Source: Burkholderia stabilis
GTDB taxonomy: Bacteria; Pseudomonadota; Gammaproteobacteria; Burkholderiales; Burkholderiaceae
NCBI RefSeq assembly: GCF_001742165.1
Contig: NZ_CP016442.1
Coordinates: forward strand, 310,001-374,000
Direction: 5' to 3'
Length of the DNA stretch: 64,000 nt
The translations under genes were made by a program, and so were the position numbers. Below the pieces are notes generated by a model. That model saw nothing but the letters and a program-made list of their open reading frames with translations. It made no database searches and was not told where the DNA came from. Shown piece after piece: positions 36,565 through 48,548 of the stretch. How positions within the stretch are numbered: position 1 is the first letter of the stretch; every line of letters begins with the position of its first letter.

Positions 36565-37941
36565 GTGGCCAAACAGAAAACCGTCTATGTCTGCAGCGAG
36601 TGCGGCGGGCAGACCCCGAAGTGGCAGGGGCAGTGTCCGTCGTGCCAGGCCTGGAACACGCTCGTCGAATCGGCCGCCGAAACGCCGTCGGCCCACCGTT
36701 TCCAGTCGCTCGCGAAGCGGGCGCCCGTCCAGCGTCTCGTCGACATCGAAGCGGCCGACGTGCCGCGCTTCTCCACCGGCATCGGCGAATTCGACCGCGT
36801 GCTCGGCGGCGGGCTGGTGCCGGGCGGCGTCGTGCTGATCGGCGGCGATCCGGGTATCGGCAAATCGACGCTGCTGCTGCAGTCGCTCGCGGACATCGCG
36901 AGCGAGCGGCGCGCACTTTATATCAGCGGCGAGGAATCGGCCGCGCAGATCGCGTTGCGCGCGCAACGGCTTGCATTGCTCGACGGCGGCGCGCCGGCGG
37001 ACGAGCTGAAGCTGCTCGCCGAGATCCAGCTCGAAAAGATCCAGGCCGCGATCGATGCGGAGCGGCCGGACGTGGCCGTGATCGACTCGATCCAGACCGT
37101 CTATTCGGAGGCGCTGACGTCGGCGCCGGGCTCGGTCGCGCAGGTGCGCGAATGCGCGGCGCAGCTCACGCGCATCGCGAAGCAGTCGGGCACCGCGATC
37201 ATCATGGTCGGGCACGTGACGAAAGAGGGCAACCTGGCCGGCCCGCGCGTGCTCGAGCACATCGTCGACACGGTGCTGTATTTCGAGGGCGACACGCATT
37301 CGTCGTTCCGGCTCGTGCGCGCGTTCAAGAACCGCTTCGGCGCGGTCAACGAACTCGGCGTGTTCGCGATGACCGAGCGCGGGCTGCGCGGCGTCGCGAA
37401 TCCGTCCGCGCTGTTCCTGTCGCAGCACGAGCAGGTCGTGCCCGGCTCGTGCGTGCTCGTCACGCAGGAAGGCACGCGCCCGCTGCTCGTCGAAATCCAG
37501 GCGCTCGTCGATACGGCGCACGTGCCGAATCCGCGCCGGCTCGCGGTCGGCCTCGAGCAGAACCGGCTCGCGATGCTGCTCGCGGTGCTGCACCGGCACG
37601 CGGGCATCGCGTGCTTCGACCAGGACGTGTTCCTCAATGCCGTCGGCGGCGTGAAGATCACCGAGCCGGCCGCCGACCTCGCGGTGCTGCTCGCGATTCA
37701 CTCGTCGATGCGCAACAAGGCGCTGCCGAAGGGGCTGATCGTGTTCGGCGAAGTGGGGCTGGCGGGCGAGATCCGGCCGTCTCCGCGCGGGCAGGAGCGG
37801 CTGCGCGAGGCGGCGAAGCTCGGCTTCACGTCCGCGCTGATCCCGAAGGCGAATGCGCCGAAACAGCCGATCGAAGGGCTGAACGTGATGGCCGTCGATC
37901 GGCTCGAGCAGGCGATCGATCGCGTGCGCGATCTCGAGTGA
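36565..37941 (+). CDS. radA: DNA repair protein RadA
   Basis: A 458-residue RecA-like ATPase that processes recombination intermediates and drives branch migration. An N-terminal zinc finger (CSECGGQTPKWQGQCPSC), Walker A GDPGIGKSTLLL, the RadA-specific KNRFG motif and a C-terminal Lon-like domain (GEVGLAGEIRPSPRGQERLREA) are present. The GTG start (36565) has AAGGG upstream and gives the standard N-terminus AKQKTVYVC. It is probably co-transcribed with alr. Confidence 0.96.
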   Translation: MAKQKTVYVCSECGGQTPKWQGQCPSCQAWNTLVESAAETPSAHRFQSLAKRAPVQRLVDIEAADVPRFSTGIGEFDRVLGGGLVPGGVVLIGGDPGIGKSTLLLQSLADIASERRALYISGEESAAQIALRAQRLALLDGGAPADELKLLAEIQLEKIQAAIDAERPDVAVIDSIQTVYSEALTSAPGSVAQVRECAAQLTRIAKQSGTAIIMVGHVTKEGNLAGPRVLEHIVDTVLYFEGDTHSSFRLVRAFKNRFGAVNELGVFAMTERGLRGVANPSALFLSQHEQVVPGSCVLVTQEGTRPLLVEIQALVDTAHVPNPRRLAVGLEQNRLAMLLAVLHRHAGIACFDQDVFLNAVGGVKITEPAADLAVLLAIHSSMRNKALPKGLIVFGEVGLAGEIRPSPRGQERLREAAKLGFTSALIPKANAPKQPIEGLNVMAVDRLEQAIDRVRDLE

Positions 37942-38086
37942 TCGGCGCTGAGGCCCGCGGGCTATGCCTGCGGGCGATCTGTCGCGTAATTCGCTGTAAA
38001 GAATATGTAGGCTTCTGTAACCCGCCGGACATTGCTTTTCCCTATCCTTTGCCGGATTGTCGAACCGCGCATTGCGAAGGGAACCT

Positions 38087-38353
38087 ATGTTGAAATCGTA
38101 TGGGGAAGCGCCGAGCGGACGCCTTTACAACCTACGCGGCTGCCGCGTGTCGGAGCCGATTCGCCAGCCCTGGGGCGGCGGATGCCGGATCGTCGAGTGG
38201 ATCGACGACGAAGGGCGCCTGGCGCGCCAGGTCGTGTCCGAGGACGTGACGGAGGCGGAGGTCGCCGCGGCGATCCGGCGACCGACCGAAGGGCGCCGGC
38301 ACCTGATGGGCGACGACGAGCAGATGCCGCGCGACACGTTGCCGCGCCGCTGA
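38087..38353 (+). CDS. Small DUF2866-type protein
   Basis: An 88-residue protein that I associate with the Burkholderia family DUF2866. The start MLKSYGEAPSG follows a good ribosome site (GAAGGGAA). The core GRLYNLRGCRVSEPIRQPWGG contains one Cys, and the C-terminal half is acidic then basic (EDVTEAEVAAAIRRPTEGRR). No signal peptide or membrane segment is seen. It has its own terminator. Function unknown. Confidence 0.75.
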   Translation: MLKSYGEAPSGRLYNLRGCRVSEPIRQPWGGGCRIVEWIDDEGRLARQVVSEDVTEAEVAAAIRRPTEGRRHLMGDDEQMPRDTLPRR

Positions 38354-38394
38354 GCGGGCAGGCGGCGAACCGATAAGCCGACGAACCGACGACG

Positions 38395-38427
38395 AAAAAA
38401 AGGCCGGGGCAGAGCGCCCGGCCTTTG
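38395..38427. terminator. Terminator after the DUF2866 gene
   Basis: The stem AAAGGCCGGG / CCCGGCCTTT is flanked by an A-run on the left and a short T-run on the right. It may act in both directions, including for the convergent ABC-F gene. Confidence 0.82.
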
Positions 38428-38512
38428 TTGCATCTGGGCCCGGCGCGGGCCCGATGATTTGTCGAAGAACCCGTGCCGCCGGCGTACCGGGCCGGCGGCA
38501 CGGCGGCCGTGT

Positions 38513-40444
38513 TCAGCCGATCTGTTCGAGTTCTTCCTGCGCAGCGAGCCAGTCGGCTTCGATCGTTTCGAGGCGCGCGTTGACGTCCCCGAGCTTGCGG
38601 ATCGCGTCGGTCAGTTCCGTCTTGCGCGCGGCCTCGTAGCTCGCCGGATCGGCGACGAACGCGTCGAGGCGCGCCTTCTCCGTGTGCAGCGTCTCCATTT
38701 CCTTTTCGAGCTTCGTGATGCGCGTCTGCAGCGGCTTTTTCAGTACCGACAGGCGTTGCCGCTCCTCGGCGGCCTGACGCTTCTGGTCCTTGCGGTTGGC
38801 CGCGACGCCTGCGCCCGTCGAAGCCGCACTGTCGGCCTTCGCGGCCGCGCGCTGCTCGGCCGCGTGCTGCAGCAGCCAGTCGCGGTAGTCGTCGAGGTCG
38901 CCGTCGAACGGCTGCAGCCGGTGTTTCGCGACGAGCATGAACTGGTCGGTCGTCGCGCGCAGCAGGTGACGATCGTGCGACACGAGGATCAGTGTGCCTT
39001 CGAACTGCGCGAGCGCCATCGTCAGCGCATGGCGCGTTTCGAGATCGAGGTGGTTCGTCGGTTCGTCGAGCAGCAGCAGGTTCGGCTTCTGCCAGATGAT
39101 CAGCGCGAGCGCGAGGCGCGCTTTCTCGCCGCCCGAGAACGGGCCGACGGGGCTCGTCGCCATGTCGCCCGAGAAATTGAAGCCGCCGAGGAAATCGCGC
39201 AGCTCCTGCTCGCGCGTGTCGGGTGCGAGCCGCGCCAGATGCGCGAGCGGCGAATCGTCCTCGCGCAGCGTTTCGAGCTGGTGCTGCGCGAAATAGCCGA
39301 TCGTCAGCCCCTTGCCCTCGCGGACGTCGCCCGACAGCGGCGCGAGCGTGCCGGCCAGCGTCTTGATCAGCGTCGATTTGCCCTGGCCGTTCGCGCCGAG
39401 CAGGCCGATGCGCTGCCCGTTCTGGATCGACAGCGCCACGCGTTCGACGATCGGGATATCCGTGCCGTTGTCGGCATGGTAGCCGCAGCGGACGTCTTCC
39501 ATCACCATCATCGGGTTCGGCGCGGCGTCGGGCATGCGGAATTCGAACGTGAACGGCGACGCGATGTGCGCGGGCGCGATCAGCTCCATCTTCTCGAGCG
39601 CCTTCATCCGGCTCTGCGCTTGCTTGGCCTTGGTCGCCTTCGCCTTGAAGCGGTCGACGAAGCTCTGCAGGTGTTCGATCGTCTTCTGCTGCTTTTCATA
39701 TGCGCTTTGCTGCAGCGCCAGTTGCTGCGCGCGAAGCACTTCGAATTGCGAGTAGTTGCCGCCGTAGCGCTTCACCTGGCGGTTTTCCAGATGCAGCGTG
39801 ACGTTGCAGATCGAATCGAGGAATTCGCGGTCGTGCGAGATCACGACGAGCGTGCCGGGGTAGCGGTGCAGCCAGTCTTCGAGCCAGACGATCGCGTCGA
39901 GGTCGAGGTGGTTCGTCGGTTCATCGAGCAGCAGCAGGTCGGAGCGGCACATCAGCGCCTGCGCCAGGTTCAGGCGCATGCGCCAGCCGCCGGAGAAGCT
40001 GGCGACGGGTTCGCGCGTCTGCGCGAGCGTGAAGCCGAGGCCGAGCAGCAGCGCTTCGGCGCGGGCGGGCGCAGTGTAGCCGTCGGCGTCGGCGAAGGCC
40101 GCGTGCGCGTCGGCTTCGGCGGCGCCGTCATGCGCGGCCGAAGCGGCGGCGATGCGCGCCTCGATTTCGCGCAGCGCGGTGTCGCCGTCGAGCGTGTAGT
40201 CGAGCGCCGAGCGGTCGACAGCGGGCGTTTCCTGCGACACATGGGCGATTCGCCATGACGGCGGCATCGAGAAATCGCCGGCGTCCGAGTGCAGCTCGCC
40301 GCGCAGCACGGCGAAGAGCGTCGACTTGCCGGCGCCGTTGGCGCCGATCAGGCCGGCTTTCTCGCCGGGATTGAGCACGAACGAGGTCGACTCGAACAGC
40401 GGCTTGGTGCCGCGCGCAAGACTGAACTGATTGAAACGGATCAC
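38513..40444 (-). CDS. yheS: ABC-F family ATPase (YheS type)
   Basis: A 643-residue soluble protein with two ABC domains and no membrane segment. Walker A motifs are GANGAGKST and GANGQGKST, signatures FSGGWRMRL and FSGGEKARL, and Walker B motifs LLLLDEPTNHLD in both. The linker between the domains is helical (YEKQQKTIEHLQSFVDRFKAKA), typical of ABC-F proteins that act at the ribosomal E site. The C-terminal region about 535-643 forms a charged coiled coil. The role in translation is known for the family and inferred here. Confidence 0.92.
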   Translation of the reverse strand: MIRFNQFSLARGTKPLFESTSFVLNPGEKAGLIGANGAGKSTLFAVLRGELHSDAGDFSMPPSWRIAHVSQETPAVDRSALDYTLDGDTALREIEARIAAASAAHDGAAEADAHAAFADADGYTAPARAEALLLGLGFTLAQTREPVASFSGGWRMRLNLAQALMCRSDLLLLDEPTNHLDLDAIVWLEDWLHRYPGTLVVISHDREFLDSICNVTLHLENRQVKRYGGNYSQFEVLRAQQLALQQSAYEKQQKTIEHLQSFVDRFKAKATKAKQAQSRMKALEKMELIAPAHIASPFTFEFRMPDAAPNPMMVMEDVRCGYHADNGTDIPIVERVALSIQNGQRIGLLGANGQGKSTLIKTLAGTLAPLSGDVREGKGLTIGYFAQHQLETLREDDSPLAHLARLAPDTREQELRDFLGGFNFSGDMATSPVGPFSGGEKARLALALIIWQKPNLLLLDEPTNHLDLETRHALTMALAQFEGTLILVSHDRHLLRATTDQFMLVAKHRLQPFDGDLDDYRDWLLQHAAEQRAAAKADSAASTGAGVAANRKDQKRQAAEERQRLSVLKKPLQTRITKLEKEMETLHTEKARLDAFVADPASYEAARKTELTDAIRKLGDVNARLETIEADWLAAQEELEQIG

Positions 40445-40580
40445 GGCGGAAATGACTGGCCAAAACCGCTATTCTAGACTGCGCGCCGCGCTCGCCGGAC
40501 ATCGGCCGCTCGGCGGATGCCGCAACGGCGCATTTTCGCCTAGACTCCACGTCGATCCGGTTTCGTAAAAGGAGTGCCCG

Positions 40581-41060
40581 ATGTCCACCCTGTATTCGTT
40601 CAGCGCAGAGACGCTCGCCGGCGCGCCGGCCTCGCTCGATGCGTATCGCGGCAAGGTGCTGCTGATCGTCAACACGGCGAGCGAGTGCGGTTTCACGCCG
40701 CAGTACGCGGGCCTGCAAAAGCTGTACGACCAGTACGCGGCACGCGGCTTCTTCGTGCTGGGCTTCCCGTGCAACCAGTTCGGCAAGCAGGAGCCCGGCG
40801 ACGCCACGCAGATCGGCGCGTTCTGCGAGCGCAATTACGGCGTCACGTTCCCGATGTTCGCGAAGATCGACGTGAAGGGCGACCACGCGCATCCGCTGTA
40901 CCGCTATCTGACCGACGAGGCGCCCGGCATTCTCGGCCTGAAGGCGATCAAGTGGAATTTCACGAAATTCCTGATCGACCGCGACGGGCGCATCGTCAAG
41001 CGCTATGCGCCGTCGACCAAGCCCGAGGAAATTGCCGCGGATATCGACAAGCTGCTGTGA
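40581..41060 (+). CDS. Glutathione peroxidase (cysteine type, BtuE-like)
   Basis: A 159-residue thiol peroxidase. The peroxidatic Cys is in [12 protein letters not shown], with the catalytic Gln in [12 protein letters not shown] and Trp-Asn in [10 protein letters not shown]. Cys replaces selenocysteine as usual for bacteria. These enzymes reduce peroxides, often using thioredoxin. AAAGGAG precedes the ATG. It is divergent from yheS across a 136-base gap. Confidence 0.95.
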   Translation: MSTLYSFSAETLAGAPASLDAYRGKVLLIVNTASECGFTPQYAGLQKLYDQYAARGFFVLGFPCNQFGKQEPGDATQIGAFCERNYGVTFPMFAKIDVKGDHAHPLYRYLTDEAPGILGLKAIKWNFTKFLIDRDGRIVKRYAPSTKPEEIAADIDKLL

Positions 41061-41123
41061 CGCCGGATGACGGCGGTCGCGGCGTCGGTGCGGATCGCAC
41101 GGACGCCGCCGCCGTTCCGGCCG

Positions 41124-42572
41124 TTACAGGATCGGCGCAAACAGCCTCGCGACGTGCATCGCGATGCGCCGCCATGCGGGCGACCGGCGGTACTCGTTCG
41201 CATCGACCTCGTACGCCTGCGCGAAGTCGGCATCGAGCATCGTCTCGACCTCGTCGGCGAAGGCGCGATCGACGGTCAGCACCATGATCTCGAAATTGAG
41301 ACGGAACGAGCGGTTGTCGAGATTCGCGCTGCCGATCGCCGCCGCGATGCGGTCGATCAGCACGACCTTCTGGTGCAGGAAGCCGGGCCGGTAGCGGAAC
41401 ACCTTGACGCCTGCGTCGACCAGATCGCGCGCGTACAGCTTCGACGCCTCGAACACCACGTAGTGATCGCGCCGGCTCGGGATCAGGATGCGCACGTCGA
41501 CGCCGCGCATCACGGCGAGCTTCAGCGCGGAGATCACGGCTTCGTCGGGGACGAGGTAGGGCGTCGTGATCCAGACCCGCTCGCGCGCGGCATTGATCGC
41601 CTCGACGAAGAACAGCGAGCCGGTTTCCTGCTTGTCGGCCGGCCCCATCGGCACCGCGAGGCAATGCATGTCGTCGCCGGGCTGCGCGGGCGGCGGCAGC
41701 GCGAGCGGCGGCAGCTTCTGCGTCGCCCAGTGCCAGTCTTCGGCGAACACGTACTGGATGCTCGCGACCACGGGGCCGCGTATCTCGATGTGCGTGTCGC
41801 GCCACGGCGACAGGCGCGGTTTCGCGCCGAGATACTCGACGCCCACGTTGTGCCCGCCGACGAACGCGCGATTGCCGTCGACGACGACGATCTTGCGATG
41901 GTTGCGGAAGTTCAGCTGGAAGCGGTTCACGAACTTCCGGTTGGTCGCGAACGGATGAACCTCGACGCCGCCCCGGCGCAGCGTGTCGACGTAGCTGTGC
42001 GGCAGGTCGAAGCTGCCGATGCTGTCGTACAGCAGGCAGCAACGCACGCCGGCCGCCGCGCGTGCGAGCAGCGAGTCGCGCAGCGTCTGCCCGAGCGCAT
42101 CGTCGCGCACGATGAAGAACTGGACGATCACGTAGTCGCGCGCAGCGTCGATCGCCGACAGGATCGCCGAGAACGTCGCGTCGCCGTTGACGAGCGTGCG
42201 CACCGAATTGCCGCCGAGGAACGGCATGCCGCCGAGCCGCGTGAGCGCAAGCACGGCGGCCGGGCCGAGCGCGTCGGCGGCCGGCCCGTTGGTCGTGCCG
42301 GCGGCGTCGGAGTCGAGCCAGGGCGAGCGCGGTGTATGCGTGCGCAACATTTCCAGCTCGTGGCGCCGTGCGTCGACGTAGCCAGAGAACTTGCTCCGGC
42401 CGAGGAACAGGTACGGAACGAGCGTGAGGTAGGGCATGGCGGCGAGCGAGACGGCCCACGCGATCGCGCCTTGCGACGTGCGCGTGTTCATGATCGCGTG
42501 GCACGCCGCGACGATCCCGAGCACATGGATGGTCAGGATCAGGGTGCCGAGATGTAGCCAGTCGAGTGTCAT
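41124..42572 (-). CDS. cls: Cardiolipin synthase
   Basis: A 482-residue inner-membrane phospholipase D-type enzyme that joins phosphatidylglycerol molecules into cardiolipin. Two N-terminal helices (about residues 5-27 and 37-57) precede two HKD motifs: HRKIVVVDGNRAFVGGHN and HQKVVLIDRIAAAIGSAN. The architecture matches ClsA. It ends 63 bases from the convergent glutathione peroxidase gene. Confidence 0.94.
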   Translation of the reverse strand: MTLDWLHLGTLILTIHVLGIVAACHAIMNTRTSQGAIAWAVSLAAMPYLTLVPYLFLGRSKFSGYVDARRHELEMLRTHTPRSPWLDSDAAGTTNGPAADALGPAAVLALTRLGGMPFLGGNSVRTLVNGDATFSAILSAIDAARDYVIVQFFIVRDDALGQTLRDSLLARAAAGVRCCLLYDSIGSFDLPHSYVDTLRRGGVEVHPFATNRKFVNRFQLNFRNHRKIVVVDGNRAFVGGHNVGVEYLGAKPRLSPWRDTHIEIRGPVVASIQYVFAEDWHWATQKLPPLALPPPAQPGDDMHCLAVPMGPADKQETGSLFFVEAINAARERVWITTPYLVPDEAVISALKLAVMRGVDVRILIPSRRDHYVVFEASKLYARDLVDAGVKVFRYRPGFLHQKVVLIDRIAAAIGSANLDNRSFRLNFEIMVLTVDRAFADEVETMLDADFAQAYEVDANEYRRSPAWRRIAMHVARLFAPIL

Positions 42573-42680
42573 GGGCGCGTGACGGACTCCTGAGGTCGTG
42601 CGGCGCGGCGGCCGCTTACGCGCATCTTACCCAACCGCGCGGCGCAACGGTGCGCCGCACGGTCGGGGAGCCGGGGCGGC

Positions 42681-43589
42681 TCAGGTCTTGCGCGGCAGGT
42701 CCGACGCCTGGATCAGGAACACGCAGTCGTCGCCCGCGCTGGTGGGCAGCCACGTGAGTTCGAGGCCGCCGAACGCGGCTTCGACGTTCTCGCGCTCGTT
42801 GCCGATCTCGACGACGAGCACGCCGTCGTCGTGCAGCCAGCGATGCGCTTCGGCGACGATGCGTCGCACGATGTCCATCCCGTCGTCGCCGCCGGCGAGC
42901 GCCATCTCCGGCTCGTGCCGGTATTCGGGCGGCAGCGCGTTCATCGACGACGCGTTCACGTACGGCGGGTTCGTCAGGATCACGTCGTAGCGCGAGCCGG
43001 GATCGGTGCGGAACGCCGGCAGCGGCGCGTAGAGGTCGCCGCGGTGCAGCCCGATACGGTCTTCGAGGCCGTAGTCGCGCACGTTGATCTCTGCGACTTC
43101 GAGCGCCTTGTCGGACAGGTCGACCGCGTCGATCTCGGCGTTCGGGAATGCGCTCGCCGCGAGAATCGCGAGGCAGCCGGAGCCCGTGCACAGTTCGAGC
43201 ACCGCGCCCACTTGCTCCGGATCGGCGACGTACGGCTGCAGCCCGTCGTCGAGCAGTTCGCCGATGAACGAGCGCGGCACGATCACGCGCTCGTCGACGT
43301 AGAAGCGGTGACCGTGCATCCACGCTTCATGCGTGAGGTACGCGGCCGGCACGCGCTCGGTCGCGCGCCGTTCGATCACAGCGAGCACGGCCGCGATTTC
43401 GTCGGGCAGCAACCGTGCGTCGAAGAACGGCTCGAGCGTGTCGAGCGGCAGGTCGAGCGTGTGCAGCACGAGGTAGGCCGCTTCGTCGTACGCATTGTCG
43501 GAGCCGTGGCCGAACGCGAGCTTCGCTTTCGAGAAGCGCGTGACCGCGTAGCGCAGCAGGTCGCGAACAGTGGCAAAAGGTGTCGTCAT
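42681..43589 (-). CDS. prmB: Ribosomal protein L3 glutamine methyltransferase
   Basis: A 302-residue SAM-dependent methyltransferase that N5-methylates a Gln of ribosomal protein L3. The SAM motif is VLELCTGSGCLAI and the catalytic NPPY motif is LTNPPYVNASSM. The N-terminal helical domain contains RVPAAYLTHEAWMHGHRFYV. GGAG seven bases before the ATG at 43589 favours this start over one four codons upstream, which would touch the dapE stop. Confidence 0.95.
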   Translation of the reverse strand: MTTPFATVRDLLRYAVTRFSKAKLAFGHGSDNAYDEAAYLVLHTLDLPLDTLEPFFDARLLPDEIAAVLAVIERRATERVPAAYLTHEAWMHGHRFYVDERVIVPRSFIGELLDDGLQPYVADPEQVGAVLELCTGSGCLAILAASAFPNAEIDAVDLSDKALEVAEINVRDYGLEDRIGLHRGDLYAPLPAFRTDPGSRYDVILTNPPYVNASSMNALPPEYRHEPEMALAGGDDGMDIVRRIVAEAHRWLHDDGVLVVEIGNERENVEAAFGGLELTWLPTSAGDDCVFLIQASDLPRKT

Positions 43590-43600
43590 GCGAGGCTCCA

Positions 43601-44812
<1,212 letters not shown>

Positions 44813-44835
44813 CTACGGGCGCAGCGCGGGCGGCC

Positions 44836-45203
44836 CTATGCGGCAAACAGCGCCGCGTATTGATCGGCCACGAAGCCCAGCGATTTCACGCGGCCGTTGA
44901 CGACGAGCACGGGGCGCTTGATGACCGACGGCTTGTGGATCATCAGCGCGACCGCGCCGGTCTTCGTTTCGGCGGCCGCCTTCATCGCGTCGTCCAGGCC
45001 GCGCCACGTGGTGCCGCGCTTGTTCACGAGCGCGTCGAGCGACACGTCCTTCAGCCAGTCTTCAATCAGCGGGGCGCTCACGCCGAGCTTCTTGAAATCG
45101 TGGAATTCGAACTCGACGCCGTGATCGTCCAGCCACACGCGGGCCTTCTTCACGGTGTCGCAGTTCGGGATGCCGTAGACGACCACGGTGTGCGGCTTCG
45201 CCA

Positions 45204-45204
<1 letters not shown>
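44836..45204 (-). CDS. ArsC/Spx-family reductase (YffB-like)
   Basis: A 122-residue thioredoxin-fold protein of the ArsC/Spx family. The N-terminal active-site region GIPNCDTVKKARVWLD has one Cys, where classic arsenate reductases have HNPxC. The C-terminal SVIKRPVLVVNGRVKSLGF is typical of YffB. The glutathione-dependent activity proposed for relatives is not proven for this protein. Its ATG overlaps the dapD stop (TGATG), so its synthesis is tied to lysine biosynthesis. Confidence 0.9.
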
Positions 45205-46031
<827 letters not shown>

Positions 46032-46075
46032 GTTCGTTTTCGCAGGAGATGGATGGAATTGATCGGGATGGACGA

Positions 46076-47308
46076 TTACCGTGCGAGAGCCCGGCAGAAA
46101 TCGACGATGCGTTGCGCGCCCTCGACGCATTCGGGGGTGCCCGCGACGAGCGCGATCCGGATGAAATCGCGGCCCGGGTTCGTGCCGTGCGCATCACGCG
46201 CGAGGTACGAGCCGGGCAGAACCGTCACATTATAGTCGGCGTACAGGCGGCGGGCGAACTCGGTGTCCGACAGGCCGGTGCGCGACACGTTGGCCCACAG
46301 GTAGAACGCGGCGTCGGGCAGTTTCACGTCGATCACGTCGGCGAGCATCGGCGTGACCGTATTGAACTTCTGCAGGTACTGCGCGCGGTTCTCGCGCACG
46401 TGCGTCTCGTCGTTCCACGCGGCGATGCTCGCCTGTTGCCAGACCGGCGACAGCGCCGCGCCGTGGTACGTGCGGTACAGCAGGAATTTCTTCAGCAGCG
46501 CCGCGTCGCCGGCGACGAAGCCCGAGCGCATGCCCGGCACGTTCGAGCGCTTCGACAGGCTCGACAGCATCACGAGCCGCTCGAAGCCGCGGCCGAGGCG
46601 GTGTGCGGCCTCGAGGCCGCCGAGCGGCGGCGTCGCTTCGTCGAAATAGATTTCCGAATAGCACTCGTCGGACGCGATCACGAAGCCGTGGCGGTCGGAC
46701 AGTGCGAACAACTCGCGCCAGTCGTCGAGCGTCAGCACGGCGCCGGTCGGGTTGCCCGGCGAGCATACGTACAGCAGTTGCGTGCGCGCCCAGACTTCAT
46801 CGGGCACAGCGGCGTAGTCGCAGGCGAAGTTGCGGGCCGGATCGCTGTTCGCGAAATAGGGTTCGGCACCGGCCAGCAGCGCCGCGCCTTCGTAAATTTG
46901 ATAGAAAGGATTCGGACAGAGTACGATCGCCTTCTTGCCGTCTTCGGACGGACGCGCGTCGATCACGGTCTGCGCGAGCGAGAACAGCGCTTCGCGCGAC
47001 CCCGACACGGGCAGCACCTGCGTGGCCGGATCGATGGCCGGCAGCCCGTAGCGGCGCTCGAGCCAGTGCGCGATCGACGTGCGCAGCGCGACCGAGCCGG
47101 CCGTGGCCGGGTACGACGCGAGGCCGTCGAGTGCGGCCACCACGGTGTCGCGGATCAGCGCCGGAGTCGGGTGCTTGGGCTCGCCGATGCCGAAGCTGAT
47201 CGGTTTGAGGTCGCCGGCGGGCGTCACGTCCTTGAACAGGGCGTGCAGCTTTTCGAAGGGATAGGGCTGAAGCGAGTCGAGTCGAGGGTTCACGGGCGAA
47301 GCGGCCAT
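46076..47308 (-). CDS. dapC: N-succinyldiaminopimelate aminotransferase
   Basis: A 410-residue PLP-dependent class I/II aminotransferase that makes N-succinyl-LL-DAP. The PLP lysine is in [13 protein letters not shown], with SPGNPTG and [10 protein letters not shown] as further signatures. The N-terminus [21 protein letters not shown] could also start at the Val-Asn position. It is first in dapC-dapD-arsC-dapE-prmB, which gathers three of the succinylase-branch steps. Confidence 0.94.
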   Translation of the reverse strand: MAASPVNPRLDSLQPYPFEKLHALFKDVTPAGDLKPISFGIGEPKHPTPALIRDTVVAALDGLASYPATAGSVALRTSIAHWLERRYGLPAIDPATQVLPVSGSREALFSLAQTVIDARPSEDGKKAIVLCPNPFYQIYEGAALLAGAEPYFANSDPARNFACDYAAVPDEVWARTQLLYVCSPGNPTGAVLTLDDWRELFALSDRHGFVIASDECYSEIYFDEATPPLGGLEAAHRLGRGFERLVMLSSLSKRSNVPGMRSGFVAGDAALLKKFLLYRTYHGAALSPVWQQASIAAWNDETHVRENRAQYLQKFNTVTPMLADVIDVKLPDAAFYLWANVSRTGLSDTEFARRLYADYNVTVLPGSYLARDAHGTNPGRDFIRIALVAGTPECVEGAQRIVDFCRALAR

Positions 47309-47467
47309 CGCGGCCGGTTGGAGCGAAAGAAGCGGCGGGCGCGCCGCGCGGCTGCGAACGGGCGCCGACGGCGCGCGGGTCGCAACGAACAATTATAGCG
47401 TGACGGAATGCGGTCACGGTCCGCCGGAACGGCGGCCGGGCCGGTCGAATAAAGGGTATTGAACCAA

Positions 47468-48409
47468 ATGAATAACGCGGTACGTGGCAGCCTGCCGACG
47501 CTGGCCATCCTGATCGGCGCGTCGGTATGGGGCCTGATCTGGTATCCGTTGCGAATCCTCGCATCGCTCGGCGTGACGGGCACGCTGGCGAGCGCACTGA
47601 CGAGCCTCGTCGCGTTCCTGTTCGTGATCGTCGTGCGGCACCGCACCATCGCGACGCTGCGTTGGCACTGGGTGCTGCCGGGCATCGCGGTGACGGCCGG
47701 CGTGACGAACCTCGGTTTCGTATGGGGCACGATCCACGGCGAGGTGCTGCGGGGGATGCTGCTGTTCTACCTGACCCCCGCGTGGACCGCGATCTACGCG
47801 CACTTCCTGCTGCGCGAACGGCTGACCTGGGCCGGCGCGGGGCTGGCGGCGCTGTCGATCGGCGGCGCGATGCTGATGCTGTGGTCGCCGAAGCTCGGCC
47901 TGCCGCTGCCGGCCAATCCGGCCGAATGGGCCGGCCTCGCGGCCGGGCTGAGCTTCGCGATAAGCAACGTGCTCGTGATCAAGGCGAGCCGCGAACTGCC
48001 CGACATGCGCGCGGAGATGCGCACCGCGACGCTGTTCGGCGGCGCGGCGGTGTTCGGTGCGATCGCGTCGCTGTTCGAAGGGCTGCCGGCCGCGCCCGCG
48101 GGCGGCCAGCTCGGCGTCGCCGCGCTGATCATCGCCGCGATCGGCGTGACGATGGCGGCGAACAACCTGCTCGTGCAATACGGGCTGGCGCGCGTGCCGG
48201 CGAACCGCGCGTCGATCATCATGCTGTTCGAGATCGTGATCACCGCGCTGTCGGCGTGGGTGTTCGCAAACGAGCTGCCGACCGCGCGCGAATGGGCGGG
48301 CGGCGTGTGCATCGTGCTGGCGACGCTGCTGTCGAGCCGGGTCCATCGTGCCGCACCGGCACCGGACAAACCCGGCGACGGTCGGGACGGCGCACGCGCG
48401 ATGGTATGA
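47468..48409 (+). CDS. EamA/DMT-family transporter
   Basis: A 313-residue inner-membrane protein with ten predicted helices in two EamA repeats, as in the drug/metabolite exporter superfamily. The repeats are recognisable by LLFYLTPAWTAIYAHFLLRERLTWAGAG and, in the second half, NRASIIMLFEIVITALSAWVFANE (quoted in parts). Substrate unknown. It is divergent from dapC and 139 bases upstream of smc. The start MNNAV at 47468 is preferred; a TTG three codons earlier is possible. Confidence 0.88.
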   Translation: MNNAVRGSLPTLAILIGASVWGLIWYPLRILASLGVTGTLASALTSLVAFLFVIVVRHRTIATLRWHWVLPGIAVTAGVTNLGFVWGTIHGEVLRGMLLFYLTPAWTAIYAHFLLRERLTWAGAGLAALSIGGAMLMLWSPKLGLPLPANPAEWAGLAAGLSFAISNVLVIKASRELPDMRAEMRTATLFGGAAVFGAIASLFEGLPAAPAGGQLGVAALIIAAIGVTMAANNLLVQYGLARVPANRASIIMLFEIVITALSAWVFANELPTAREWAGGVCIVLATLLSSRVHRAAPAPDKPGDGRDGARAMV

Positions 48410-48548
48410 TGGAAGCCGTTTGCGGGGCCCAACGCTGTATGCGCGCGGCCCCGCTTTTGAATTCCGGGGCGCGTCGCGCGCATGGGCCCTCCGGCCCCGC
48501 GCATCGCGGCACCGTCCGTTTCACACCTTCTTCACATCCGATACCGCC